This document shows, piece after piece, positions 1 through 7,763 of a stretch of DNA of 27,438 bases. The translations under genes and the position numbers were made by a program. The DNA comes from Gemmataceae bacterium (GTDB lineage: Bacteria; Planctomycetota; Planctomycetia; Gemmatales; Gemmataceae), in assembly GCA_947490035.1 (NCBI GenBank), contig CANLGS010000003.1, forward strand, positions 1 to 27,438. The letters are read 5' to 3'. The notes beneath the pieces were generated by a model, which did not search any database, was not told where the DNA came from, and saw only the letters and a program-made list of their open reading frames with translations. Each line of letters opens with the position of its first letter. Position 1 is the stretch's first letter.

Positions 1-159
1 CGTGGCGGTTATGCTCTTGAGAGTCGCCCGCCACTCCGTGGCGGTTCTGCTCTTGTGGCACAGACATTCCTGTCTGTGTGTTTTGGTGGGTGTCGCCGCA
101 CAGACAGGAATGTCTGTGCCGCAAGAGCAGAACCGCCACGGAGTGGCGGGCGACTCTCA
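1..159. repeat. Large nested inverted repeat downstream of the histidine kinase
   Basis: Two 61-base arms, 18-78 and 99-159, are reverse complements with a single mismatch and enclose a 20-base loop. Each arm contains smaller palindromes: a hairpin at 28-44 with stem CCGCCA/TGGCGG and loop CTCCG (mirrored at 133-149), and a CACAGACA/TGTCTGTG palindrome at 59-78 (mirrored from 99). A 19-base direct repeat with one mismatch (1-19 and 37-55) shows that another copy begins left of the window. The right arm ends on the kinase stop codon. It may act as a transcription terminator for the minus-strand kinase, but no T-run follows, so a dispersed palindromic element is the better description. Confidence 0.85.
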
Positions 160-2223
160 CGACCCCGCGGGCACGGCGCGCGAAGCCTTCGCGCGCTCCG
201 CGGGAACGGGCGTGAGCGCGACGGTCGGCGCCGGTAGCGTGACGCGGAACGTGGTGCCCTTCCCCGGTTCGCTCTCCACCACGATGGAACCGTTCAGCCG
301 CGCGACGTACTCCTTCACGATGGCGAGGCCCAACCCGGCGTGGACGCCGGTCGCGTGGCGCGACGAGTCGGCGCGGTAGAACCGCTCGAAGATGCGGTCG
401 CGCACCTCGGCCGTCATGCCGATGCCGGTGTCGCGCACCTCGAACACCGCCGTTTCGCCGAGGCGCCGCACGTTTAGCTCGATGACGCCGTCCGGGTTAT
501 TGTACTCCACCGCGTTGTGGAGCAGGTTCATCAGCACCTCGCGCAGTTTGCCGGGGTCGGTGTCGAGCATCACCTCCTCCTCGGCGTGGACCGCGACCCG
601 GATGTTGTTCGCGGCGGCCAGCGGGCGGATGACCGCGGTACACCCGGTCGCCAGTTCGCCGATGTCGGTGCGAACGACGTGCGTGTGGTCGTTCCCCGCG
701 TCGAGCGAGGCGAGCGTCATGATCCGTTCGACCAACTGCCCGAGTTGCTTGGAGATCAGCCGGCACTCTTCGAGCGTGGTGCGGTACTGTTCGGGCGTGC
801 GGGGCTTCCGCAGGGACACGTCGATGGTGGCGAGCAGGGCCGCGATGGGCGTGCGCAGCTCGTGCGAAATGTCGGCCACGGCCTGTTTCTCCCGTGCGAA
901 GGCCCGCTGAAGGAGGGTGAGCGTCTGCGTGATGCGGGCGTGGATGGGGGCCAGTTCGCGGCCCAGTTCGGCGGCTTCGACCGGCAGGCGGAAGTCCTTC
1001 TCGGAGACGCGGCTGACGGCGTCGGAGAGCGCGCGGAGCGGAGCCAAACCGCGGGCGACGAGGAACCACCCGCCGAGGACCAGCGCCGCGAACGTGACCG
1101 TCCCGATGATGGTCAGCCGGGCGCGCAGGTTAGCTAGCTCCGCACGCGTCTCCGCCTGAATGCGGGTCAGTTGGTCGTCGCGCTCCTTCTGGTCGGCGGA
1201 GAGCCGGGCGTCCAGTTCCGAGTACGGCCGCGCGGTGTGAACGACGACTCGCAGAATCATGTCCACGCGGAACGGCGGGTAGTCCTTGTACCGCGGGTGG
1301 ACGGCCGGCGCGGGCGGGGCGGGCAGCGGGACGAAAAACCCAATCGGCCGTCCGCCGGGCGTGGTCCCGGAGACGACCCGGCGGCACGAGCCGAGATCGG
1401 AGATGTTAACGTCGTCGAGCTTCGGCTCGGCGTCGGCCGTCGGTTCCAGGAACGCCGGGGCGACCGGCAGCGCGGCTTCGACCGCGCCGAGGGTGGCGAC
1501 GTTCCGCCCCGGTCGGTTCGGGTAGGTCGCGACGAGCGTGACCTGGAACTGGTACGGGCGTGCGTGGTCGTCGTCCACGAGCGCGGCGCGGAGTGATTCC
1601 TGGACGCGGGCCACGACGCGCGGGCCGTCGAACTCGACCCAGTTCGGGTACGGGTGGTGGCGGCGCTGATCCCCGCGGATGAACGGTTCAACGGCCGCGA
1701 CCGGGGCGACGGCGGCAAGCAGGTTGGGGCCGGGGGCGAACTCCATGAGTACCGACCGCAGGCGGAACTCCCGGGCTTCGTCGGTCGTGGCCTTCAGCGG
1801 CGGTTGGGCCTCTGCGCTGCGCCCCGGCCAGCCGAGTCCGCCGGGCACGCCGAACCCGCCCGGTACGCCGCCCGGTCGCCGCTCGATGTTCTGGCCGAGG
1901 ACCGCCCCGCCGGCCTGCACCACGATCTGTTCGAGCGGGGTGAGCCGGCGCATCGGCTCGTTGTTCTGCCCTAACAGAACGGCCGTCTTGTACTGCACCT
2001 CGGTCGCGAGCGCCTTCGCCTCGGCCAGCAGGTCGGCGTCGAACTTCGCCTTCGCCTCCTGTTGGCGCACGCTGAAAGCGTGTTCGATGCGGTTCGCCTC
2101 CGACGCCTCGCGGGTGCGGATCGCGGCGTTCGCGAACCGATCGACGAGCACACCCACCGCGCCGAGCGCGAGCGCGATCAGCACGAGCAGGTAGCCCAAC
2201 AGCGAACGCCGGATCGAGCGCAT
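157..2223 (-). CDS. Sensor histidine kinase, HAMP/HisKA/HATPase, membrane bound
   Basis: This 688-residue kinase is the sensor of a two-component system with the response regulator just upstream. An N-terminal membrane segment lies at about residues 8-27 and a second at 369-391, leaving a sensor region of about 340 residues outside the cytoplasm. A HAMP linker follows, then the HisKA dimerisation helix with ISHELRTP (phospho-acceptor His454). The ATPase domain shows the N box NLLHNA (Asn570), DTGIGM (598-603) and GLGL (630-633). The sensor region has no recognised ligand domain and carries a Gly/Pro-rich stretch at about 117-136. ATG at 2223 begins just before the membrane segment. The stop lies inside the right arm of the inverted repeat at 99-159. 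The ligand cannot be inferred. Confidence 0.95.
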   Translation of the reverse strand: MRSIRRSLLGYLLVLIALALGAVGVLVDRFANAAIRTREASEANRIEHAFSVRQQEAKAKFDADLLAEAKALATEVQYKTAVLLGQNNEPMRRLTPLEQIVVQAGGAVLGQNIERRPGGVPGGFGVPGGLGWPGRSAEAQPPLKATTDEAREFRLRSVLMEFAPGPNLLAAVAPVAAVEPFIRGDQRRHHPYPNWVEFDGPRVVARVQESLRAALVDDDHARPYQFQVTLVATYPNRPGRNVATLGAVEAALPVAPAFLEPTADAEPKLDDVNISDLGSCRRVVSGTTPGGRPIGFFVPLPAPPAPAVHPRYKDYPPFRVDMILRVVVHTARPYSELDARLSADQKERDDQLTRIQAETRAELANLRARLTIIGTVTFAALVLGGWFLVARGLAPLRALSDAVSRVSEKDFRLPVEAAELGRELAPIHARITQTLTLLQRAFAREKQAVADISHELRTPIAALLATIDVSLRKPRTPEQYRTTLEECRLISKQLGQLVERIMTLASLDAGNDHTHVVRTDIGELATGCTAVIRPLAAANNIRVAVHAEEEVMLDTDPGKLREVLMNLLHNAVEYNNPDGVIELNVRRLGETAVFEVRDTGIGMTAEVRDRIFERFYRADSSRHATGVHAGLGLAIVKEYVARLNGSIVVESEPGKGTTFRVTLPAPTVALTPVPAERAKASRAVPAGS

Positions 2224-2235
2224 GGCCGGGAACCA

Positions 2236-2315
2236 GTGAGGAGTGAGGAGTGAGGAATGAGGAGTGAGGAATGAGGTTGGTTTTACTCCTCACTCCTCAT
2301 TCCTCACTCCTCACT
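2236..2315. repeat. Heptamer tandem repeat forming a 29-bp hairpin between regulator and kinase
   Basis: Six tandem copies of the heptamer (G/A)TGAGGA occupy 2236-2276. Their reverse complement recurs at about 2285-2315, so 2242-2270 pairs perfectly with 2287-2315 (29 bp, 16-base loop). The right arm covers the stop codon of the response regulator at 2311-2313. Both genes are transcribed leftward, so the structure lies within a predicted regulator-kinase transcript. It could lower read-through into the kinase or protect mRNA ends. Tandem heptamers are also prone to slippage. Confidence 0.88.
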
Positions 2316-3003
2316 TCTGCGGGGGTGGGTCGTCGTCGCCGCGGAGCATGTAGCCCTCGCCCCAGCGGGTGAGGATCAGCGCCGGCTCGAACCCCTTGTC
2401 CACCTTGTTCCGCAAGTACCGGATGTACACGTCCACCACGTTCGACGTGTTCTCGTCGTACTCGTCGTAGAGGTGTTCCCAGATCATGCTGCGCGTCACC
2501 ACCTTGCCGCGGTGGTACGCGAGGAACTCCAGCAGCGCGTACTCGCGGGGCGTGAGGTGAACGGCCTGCCCCGCCCGGCGGACGGTGCGCGCGGCGGTGT
2601 CAATCTCCAGGTCGTAGCACCGCAGCACCGGGTCTTTCTGCTGGTGCCCGCGGCGGACGAGCGCGCGGATGCGGGCGAACAACTCCTCCATGTCGCACGG
2701 CTTGGTCAGGTAGTCGTCGGCCCCCGTGTCCAACCCGAGCACTTTGTCGGGTCCGGTCACCTTCGCGGTCAGCAGCAGAACGTGGGTGTTGATACCGGCG
2801 GCGCGCCAGCGATTCAGGAGCGTCAGGCCGTCCACCTTGGGGAGCATGATGTCGAGTACGATCACATCGTAGGACGTGCTCCGACACTTCACGTCCGCTT
2901 CCTCGCCGTCGGTCGCGACATCGACGGCGAAGCCCTCCTCTTCAAGCCCCTGCCGGTAGGCTTTGACGAGGGGCTGGTGATCTTCGACGAGCAGCACGCG
3001 CAC
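2311..3003 (-). CDS. OmpR/PhoB-family response regulator
   Basis: A 230-residue DNA-binding response regulator that pairs with the downstream kinase. The receiver domain (about 1-120) has the acidic pair Glu7/Asp8, phospho-acceptor Asp51 in VLDIML, the LLLTAK threonine motif and the DDYLTKP lysine. The C-terminal winged helix (about 130-225) has the typical LTPREYALLEFLAYHRGKVV and VVDVYIRYLRNKVD segments of OmpR proteins. I chose the GTG start at 3003 because GGAGGG lies seven bases upstream and the receiver fold starts right there; an in-frame ATG at 3033 would add ten residues without family similarity. The target genes are not apparent. Confidence 0.93.
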   Translation of the reverse strand: MRVLLVEDHQPLVKAYRQGLEEEGFAVDVATDGEEADVKCRSTSYDVIVLDIMLPKVDGLTLLNRWRAAGINTHVLLLTAKVTGPDKVLGLDTGADDYLTKPCDMEELFARIRALVRRGHQQKDPVLRCYDLEIDTAARTVRRAGQAVHLTPREYALLEFLAYHRGKVVTRSMIWEHLYDEYDENTSNVVDVYIRYLRNKVDKGFEPALILTRWGEGYMLRGDDDPPPQK

Positions 3004-3099
3004 GGGTTCGCCCTCCGACCGGAGATAACCCACCGGGACACTTGAGTTTACCCGCTCCGAATGAAGTGGGCATGAGAAATCAAACGCGGCGAGCGGTGT

Positions 3100-3456
3100 T
3101 CAATCGACAATAACCGCAACCGCGTGTTCGGCGAGTCGGGCGCGAACCTTCGCGAGCCGGCCAGCGGCGCCCTCATCGACGTACTTCGGCACGAGCCGCA
3201 GAACCAGTCGCTCCGGTTCTTCGCGCGAGCCGTAGACGAGGAAGACGACGCCGCGCCCGCCCTCGGCTTCTTCCAACCGGTTCGCCTCCGCGATGATCTC
3301 GACCGCGGCCGGCGGCAGGTCGGCCAGTGTCACCTCAGGGCGCTCGCGGGGTACCGCGACGAACAGTTCCGGCACCGTCGGGAAGGTGATGATGGATCTC
3401 CCCGCAGGGCGGACGAGTCGCTTCCAGCGTCGGCCAGTTGGTTGCGCGTCGCTCAC
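3100..3456 (-). CDS. Small companion protein of the DUF6941-like cassette (copy A)
   Basis: A 118-residue protein of unknown function. Its GTG start overlaps the stop of the DUF6941-like gene upstream (GTGA), so the two are probably translationally coupled. The core, LEEAEGGRGVV followed by GSREE, RLVLRL and PK, is shared with the companion at 5434-5925. The first 30 residues (QP..RRW.RL.RP...I..F) instead resemble the companion at 9449-9733, so this copy looks like a mosaic of the other two. No signal peptide or membrane segment is seen. The alternation of predicted helix and strand suggests a small alpha/beta fold. About 96 bases separate its stop from the start of the response regulator on the same strand. 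Confidence 0.8.
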   Translation of the reverse strand: MSDAQPTGRRWKRLVRPAGRSIITFPTVPELFVAVPRERPEVTLADLPPAAVEIIAEANRLEEAEGGRGVVFLVYGSREEPERLVLRLVPKYVDEGAAGRLAKVRARLAEHAVAVIVD

Positions 3457-3914
3457 AGTTCATCTCCGGGTTCGGCTCGAACGACGTAAAGTTTGGGGGC
3501 CTTAGCGCAAGCTTCTCGCGCGCTCATCGACGCGGAACCGCACATCACATGAAAATGATACACGCCCGGACCTGGGAACACCAGCCGACGAAACACGAAC
3601 TCGTGCTCGAACGGGTAGAGCGGGTAGTAGTGAGAAACGAAGGTGACGTGAACGCCACTCACAGTCTCGCTGGGAATAATCACGCCTGTGTCGGAACGCA
3701 CTTCGACGCCAAACTCGTAGGTTCCTTGTGCATCTCGATCATTCATTTGCACGAACAGAACAAGCTCCGGAGCTTCGAGCTTACCTTCCTCGTTCGGATC
3801 GACCACAACCGTGTGCTGTAGTTCGTTCAGCGCAAACACGGCGTCGTTCGCGTCGCGCACGACTTCGGCGCACAGGATCGCGGCGTCGAGAACGGGTGGT
3901 TTGCGGTCTGCCAT
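3453..3914 (-). CDS. DUF6941-like protein, cassette copy 1
   Basis: A 153-residue protein of unknown function whose layout resembles DUF6941-type proteins: a hydrophobic strand ending in Cys (AAILCAEV), a segment with LNELQHTV, a strand pair ELVLFVQM, then FPGPGVYHFHVMC near the end. It is clearly paralogous to the gene at 8986-9438, which shows P-PVL...A-LC, E-ALYVQFDD, G---FGVEVR-like strands and VFP-PG-YH-HVMC in the same order. It is probably a cytoplasmic beta-sandwich; no signal peptide is seen. ATG at 3914 has only a weak GAAGAG upstream. It follows the DUF1559 gene by 36 bases and overlaps its companion by four. The family name is inferred by resemblance, not by a search. Confidence 0.8.
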   Translation of the reverse strand: MADRKPPVLDAAILCAEVVRDANDAVFALNELQHTVVVDPNEEGKLEAPELVLFVQMNDRDAQGTYEFGVEVRSDTGVIIPSETVSGVHVTFVSHYYPLYPFEHEFVFRRLVFPGPGVYHFHVMCGSASMSAREACAKAPKLYVVRAEPGDEL

Positions 3915-3950
3915 CGAATCGTCTCTTCACCGGGTGTTGGGTGCCCACGC

Positions 3951-4853
3951 TCACCAGTCGCCGCCGAGAACCGCGCCGTCGTTGGGGATCACCGCGCGGC
4001 GCCACGTCAGCGGCGACACGCCGGCACTCACCGACCGCGCGGTGCCGTCGGCGAGACCCACCAAGATGCCCGACGAGTAGAAGGTTTGGGGTAAATCCGG
4101 GTCGCACGCGCCCGGCGTCGGCGACACCTGGAACGCGGGGCCGGCGCCGGTCGCGTCCGGAAGCTTCATGCCGAAGAACGCGCCGTACGTGACCGGGTAG
4201 CCGTTGTAGCCCCTGATGTCGAGGGCCGCGTAGAGCGAGCCACCGGAGCCGCACTTGCCGGCCTTCCCCGCGAACATGATCGTGTTCGACGTGCCATCGG
4301 GGAACGACTTGTCGAGGCTCGCGCCCGCGTCCACGACGCCGGTCGCGCCGGCCACCGGCAGGCCGAAGATGTGCCCGTTCGCGGCGTAGTTGCCGACCGG
4401 CAGGCCGTCGGCGCCGATGCCGTCGGGCGTGGTCGGGTCGTTCCGCGAGGTGTACGTCTTGATGCGCACCTTCGCCCACGCGTCGGTCGCGGTGCTCACG
4501 CCGTCGAACACGCCGCTCTGTTCGAGGTACGGGGTGAGCAGCACCCAGTACGAGACGAGCAGCCACGCGGTCGCGTTGCCGGAACTGGCGGTATAACGCG
4601 TGCCGATGAGCGGGTGCATCCGTCCGTTCACGTCGTTGGAATGGTGCGTGGCGAGACCACACTGCTTGAGGTTGTTCGTGTCGGATGCGCGCGCCGCCGC
4701 TTCGCGGACCTTCTGCACGGCGGGGAGCAACAGCCCGATCAGCACCGCGATGATCGCGATCACGACGAGCAACTCGATCAGCGTGAACCCCGCACGCAGC
4801 CGAGACCGCGAACGCAGGGTCGGCGCGGCGTGCGGCAAGGAGGCGCGCCTCAC
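3951..4853 (-). CDS. DUF1559 prepilin-like protein
   Basis: A 300-residue protein of the DUF1559 family, which is greatly expanded in planctomycetes. A type IV prepilin-type N-terminus is visible: a basic leader, then [17 protein letters not shown], with cleavage predicted between Gly22 and Phe23 and Glu27 at position +5 of the mature protein, followed by [14 protein letters not shown]. The C-terminal end LADGTARSV...TWRRAV...DGAVLGGDW is the usual closing motif of the family. The GTG start at 4853 is chosen because AAGGAG lies five bases upstream and the leader peptide fits; it overlaps the stop of the preceding broken gene by four bases. The likely role is a pseudopilin-like envelope or secreted protein processed by a prepilin peptidase. 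Confidence 0.92.
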   Translation of the reverse strand: MRRASLPHAAPTLRSRSRLRAGFTLIELLVVIAIIAVLIGLLLPAVQKVREAAARASDTNNLKQCGLATHHSNDVNGRMHPLIGTRYTASSGNATAWLLVSYWVLLTPYLEQSGVFDGVSTATDAWAKVRIKTYTSRNDPTTPDGIGADGLPVGNYAANGHIFGLPVAGATGVVDAGASLDKSFPDGTSNTIMFAGKAGKCGSGGSLYAALDIRGYNGYPVTYGAFFGMKLPDATGAGPAFQVSPTPGACDPDLPQTFYSSGILVGLADGTARSVSAGVSPLTWRRAVIPNDGAVLGGDW

Positions 4854-5429
4854 GTTGTCTCCTTCGCCCAGTCGGGGGTGAGGCCGTTCGGCCACAGCGG
4901 GCCGAACGCGTCCGGCGGCACCGGCGTGTCGTCGGTCCACTTATCGGTGACCACGCGTTCGCGCAGCGTGTCGAAGTCGGAGCGAATCGCGGCGAGGGCT
5001 TGTGGCGCCTGATCCGCGGCATTGGCCGCGGCGTTGCCGGCACCGGCGACCGGCGGCGGTGAAGGCCCAGTCGCTGGAAGCGGCGGCTTACGCGGCGTAA
5101 GCAGCAGCGACAACGGCGGGGTCGTCGTCGTCTGGATCGGAGTCGTAATCCTCGCGTGTCGAGCCACTACCGCGGGTGTCGTAGGCAGACTGGGCGACAG
5201 CAAGGGTGGCGGCTTCAGTGGCGGCTTCAGATGCGGCGGAGGATGCGGCATGTTCTGCGACGCAAACAGCTCTAGCGACCCGAGGAAAGTGCGAGGACAT
5301 GGCACGTGGCCAGTGTCGCCCAAAAAGGGGCAACACGCGACGGGCACAGCGTGCCGCGAACGCAACCTGCGCCCAGCGCGGGAGCGCGGCGACCTCTTCT
5401 TCCGTCGGGATTGTCGCGTTCTCGGCCAC
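4850..5429 (-). pseudogene. Broken PRWA-family gene (nonsense codon and frameshift)
   Basis: The N-terminal frame starts at GTG 5429 and reads VAENATIPTEEEVAALPRWA followed by an Arg/Cys-rich VAFAARCARRVLPLF and an Ala-rich stretch, ending at TAA 5090-5088. The C-terminal part of the same family ([31 protein letters not shown]) continues in another frame down to TGA 4852-4850. Beyond the TAA the first frame still reads Ala-rich (AAASSDWAFTAA), so a nonsense change plus a frameshift near 5045-5065 is more likely than one shift. I recall this family from Gemmata relatives as a multi-copy protein of unknown function. It lies four bases after the upstream companion gene and overlaps the DUF1559 start. 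Sequence error is an alternative to true decay. Confidence 0.72.
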
Positions 5430-5433
5430 GGGT

Positions 5434-5925
5434 TCACCCTTTCGTGGCGAATGCCATGTCTTCGATGTGACTGACCAGTTCATTGCTCTTCGTGTCGAAA
5501 CCGATGTCTTGCGAGACGGCGACGCGCTGGCGCGCTTCGCGCGTGAGTACGTTCAGCGATTCGACGACTTTGGCGAAGCGAGCGCCGGTCCCGGCGTCGG
5601 CCAGCTTCGGCAGCAGTCGCAGAACGAGACGATCTTGCTCCTCGCGCGAGCCGTCGAGTACGAGTACCACCCCGCGCCCGCCCTCGGCCTCTTCGAGTTG
5701 GCTCACCATCGCGACCAGTTCCGCGATGTCGCCGGGTACAGTCGCGTCGGTCAGTGGCGCGGCCTCCGGGTGCGCGCGGCGGATCGTCAGCAACAGTTCC
5801 GGCAGTCCTAGTTGCCGTAGCCGCGCGGCGCGCTCTTGCATCGCCTCTTCCGGAGTGATCCGCGTGGCGACACCGCCTTGCGAACTCTGATGCCCTGGGC
5901 CGGGTCGAACGAAATTCGCGCTCAT
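5434..5925 (-). CDS. Small companion protein of the DUF6941-like cassette (copy B)
   Basis: A 163-residue protein of unknown function, three bases downstream of a DUF6941-like gene. Residues about 40-125 match copy A: PELLL..., then QLEEAEGGRGVVLVLDGSREE, RLVLRLLPK, and D-G---RFAKVVESL. It differs from copy A in its N-terminus (a Gln/Glu/Arg-rich helix EEAMQERAARLRQLG) and in a C-terminal tail of about 40 residues (RQRVAVSQDIGFDTKSNELV). No membrane segment or signal peptide is seen. Its stop is four bases from the GTG start of the PRWA-family gene, which places it in the minus-strand run. Confidence 0.8.
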   Translation of the reverse strand: MSANFVRPGPGHQSSQGGVATRITPEEAMQERAARLRQLGLPELLLTIRRAHPEAAPLTDATVPGDIAELVAMVSQLEEAEGGRGVVLVLDGSREEQDRLVLRLLPKLADAGTGARFAKVVESLNVLTREARQRVAVSQDIGFDTKSNELVSHIEDMAFATKG

Positions 5926-5928
5926 GGT

Positions 5929-6361
5929 TCACTCGATCAGGATTGTTTCGACGGCAATTGGGGCGTCGAACCCGTCTTCGTGCAGGTCGAAATCGCACGT
6001 CAACCGTAACTCGAACCGCCCGCGGCCAGGGAACCGGAGGTCCGGCACCTCCCAGGCCGCGCTTACGACCGGAACGCCCGGCTCGAAGATGATCTTGCTG
6101 AGCTTCAGCACGTCAACCCACTGCTTCTGACCCGGTGGCGCGTCGATCCAGTACAAATCGGCCTCGAACTTGCGCGTCCCAGAGCAGGCGTTCGTCAAGT
6201 AAAAGCGGGCGTAGAGCGAGAGCGGTAACGCAGCCGACTCCGGGACGACGTACTCGTAGCTGACACCTTCCAGATTCCGCGGCGTGAGCGGACTTGCCGG
6301 CCCGGCCCACGACGCGCGGCGGCAGGCAATAAAGTGATGTACGGCAAACAGCGAGCGCCAT
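5929..6361 (-). CDS. DUF6941-like protein, cassette copy 3, with disturbed 5' end
   Basis: The conserved frame is open from 6360 to TGA 5931-5929 and reads LFAVHHFIACRRASW, PRNLEGVSYEYVV, LSLYARFYL, then FPGRGRFELRLTCDFD, the pattern of the other two DUF6941-like proteins. That frame has no ATG, GTG or TTG until residue TTG 6198, which would remove half the domain. An ATG at 6361 has GGAG eight bases upstream but sits one base out of frame. Removing one T from the GTTTG near 6346 would restore M-A-L-A-V-A-V-H-H-F. Options are a frameshift mutation, a sequence error, a CTG start at 6351, or recoding. It is followed after three bases by companion B and lies 58 bases after ispG. Confidence 0.7.
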
Positions 6362-6419
6362 TAAACTCACTCCGCTTCACCCGGATCATGTCCATCTTAT
6401 CACGGTCATCTCCGATGGG

Positions 6420-7625
6420 TCAAGCGGTCACGACCGGCAGCTTGCGCCGGCCCAGGCCGGTCGCGTCGGTGGTCTTCGGGATGCGGTGCTGGTTCTCGCT
6501 CTCCCACCGCGCCAGCTCCTCCATCAGCGCGTCCACGATCTCGGCCTCCGCGACGCGGCGCACCATCTCGCCGTTGCGGTAGATCATCCCCTGCCCGTTG
6601 CCCGCGGCGATGCCGATGTCCGCCTCGCGCGCTTCGCCGGGGCCGTTCACCACGCACCCCAGCACGCTGATCTTCACCGGCAGGCGCTTGCCTTGCAGTC
6701 TCACTTCGAGTTCCGCGATGATCTTCTCCAGGTCGATCGCGAGCCGGCCGCACGTCGGGCACGCGATCAGTTCCGGTCGGCGCACCCGGCGTTGAGTGGC
6801 TTGCAGGATGTCGAACGCGGCGGCGATCTCCGGCACCGGGTCGCCCAGCAGCGAGATGCGGATGGTGTCGCCGATGCCGTCGAGGAGAATGGGCGCGAGG
6901 CCGGCGGCGCTCTTGGTCACCGCATACGGCGGCTTGCCCGCTTCCGTGATGCCGATGTGCGTGGGGTAATCGCACATCTGCGCGAACAGCCGGTACGCTT
7001 CGACAGCCACAAGCACGTCGGACGACTTCAGCGACACGATGATGTCGCGGTAGCCCTCGCTCTCGGCGACTTCGATGTATCGCAGCGCGCTCTCGACCAT
7101 CGCGGGCGGGCACGGGAACCCGTACTTCAGGTTGAACTCGGTTTCGAGGCTGCCCGCGTTCACCCCGATCCGCATCGGGATGCCCTTGTCCTTCGCCTTG
7201 CGCACCACCTGCCGGAAGCGCTCCTGCGTGGTGTCGCCGGCCTTGTTGATGTTGCCGGGGTTGATGCGAATCTTGTCCACCGGGTGATCGAGCGCGGCCA
7301 GCGCCATCTTGTAATCGAAGTGGATGTCGCAAATGAGCGGGATGCCGATCTTCTCGCGGATGCGCGACAGCGCGCCGGCGTCTTCGGGCTTGGGCACCGT
7401 CACGCGGACCAGTTCGCAGCCGGCCTCTTCGAGCGCATGAATCTGCTTGATCGTGCCTTCGACATCGTAGGTGTCGGTGGTGGTCATCGACTGCACCGCG
7501 ATGGCGTTGTCACCGCCGATGACGACGGTGCCGACCTTCACCTCGCGCGTCTTGTGTCGCGGCTTGCCCGGAACGCGTTGGGCGCTTTCCAACAGAGAAA
7601 TGTTAAAGCGCGAGCTGGTGGTCAT
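6420..7625 (-). CDS. ispG: 4-hydroxy-3-methylbut-2-enyl diphosphate synthase
   Basis: IspG (GcpE) converts 2-C-methyl-D-erythritol 2,4-cyclodiphosphate to hydroxymethylbutenyl diphosphate in the MEP isoprenoid pathway, using a [4Fe-4S] cluster. The N-terminal TIM-barrel half shows VGGDNAIAVQSMTTTDT-like sequence, LVRVTVP, CDIHFDY and KIRINPGNI. The C-terminal half has the cluster cysteines C289-P-T-C292 and C324 in GCVVNGPGEA, plus IGIAAG. The predicted length is 401 residues, in the normal range for the bacterial form. ATG 7625 is preferred because GAGGG lies six bases upstream; ATG 7655 lacks a ribosome site. Much longer reading upstream in this frame is antisense to the AAA ATPase gene and not real. 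It is divergent from that gene. Confidence 0.97.
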   Translation of the reverse strand: MTTSSRFNISLLESAQRVPGKPRHKTREVKVGTVVIGGDNAIAVQSMTTTDTYDVEGTIKQIHALEEAGCELVRVTVPKPEDAGALSRIREKIGIPLICDIHFDYKMALAALDHPVDKIRINPGNINKAGDTTQERFRQVVRKAKDKGIPMRIGVNAGSLETEFNLKYGFPCPPAMVESALRYIEVAESEGYRDIIVSLKSSDVLVAVEAYRLFAQMCDYPTHIGITEAGKPPYAVTKSAAGLAPILLDGIGDTIRISLLGDPVPEIAAAFDILQATQRRVRRPELIACPTCGRLAIDLEKIIAELEVRLQGKRLPVKISVLGCVVNGPGEAREADIGIAAGNGQGMIYRNGEMVRRVAEAEIVDALMEELARWESENQHRIPKTTDATGLGRRKLPVVTA

Positions 7626-7763
7626 CGTCGGCCCTCGGGTTGGAGTTACGCTCATGCTAATTGTGTAACCACACTCGCGGCAACGCCAACACTGCGCGGG
7701 ACGCGAACCCGTATGTAGAATACGGTGTCGTTGCCTCGCCCTTCTCCTGGCGCCCGAACCCGC

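Noticed and set aside
1..55. Possible CRISPR repeat-spacer unit from the 19-base direct repeat at 1-19 and 37-55
   Set aside because: Only two partial copies exist, spacing is 17 bases, the unit is palindromic and linked to a large inverted repeat, and no cas gene is nearby.
3004..3033. Upstream ATG start at 3033 for the response regulator
   Set aside because: The ten extra residues are not part of the receiver fold, and GGAGGG is ideally placed for the GTG at 3003. The ATG start cannot be fully excluded.
6113..6370. 85-codon frame starting near the well-placed ATG 6361
   Set aside because: After a few codons it is an out-of-frame reading of the DUF6941-like gene, with no family sequence of its own.
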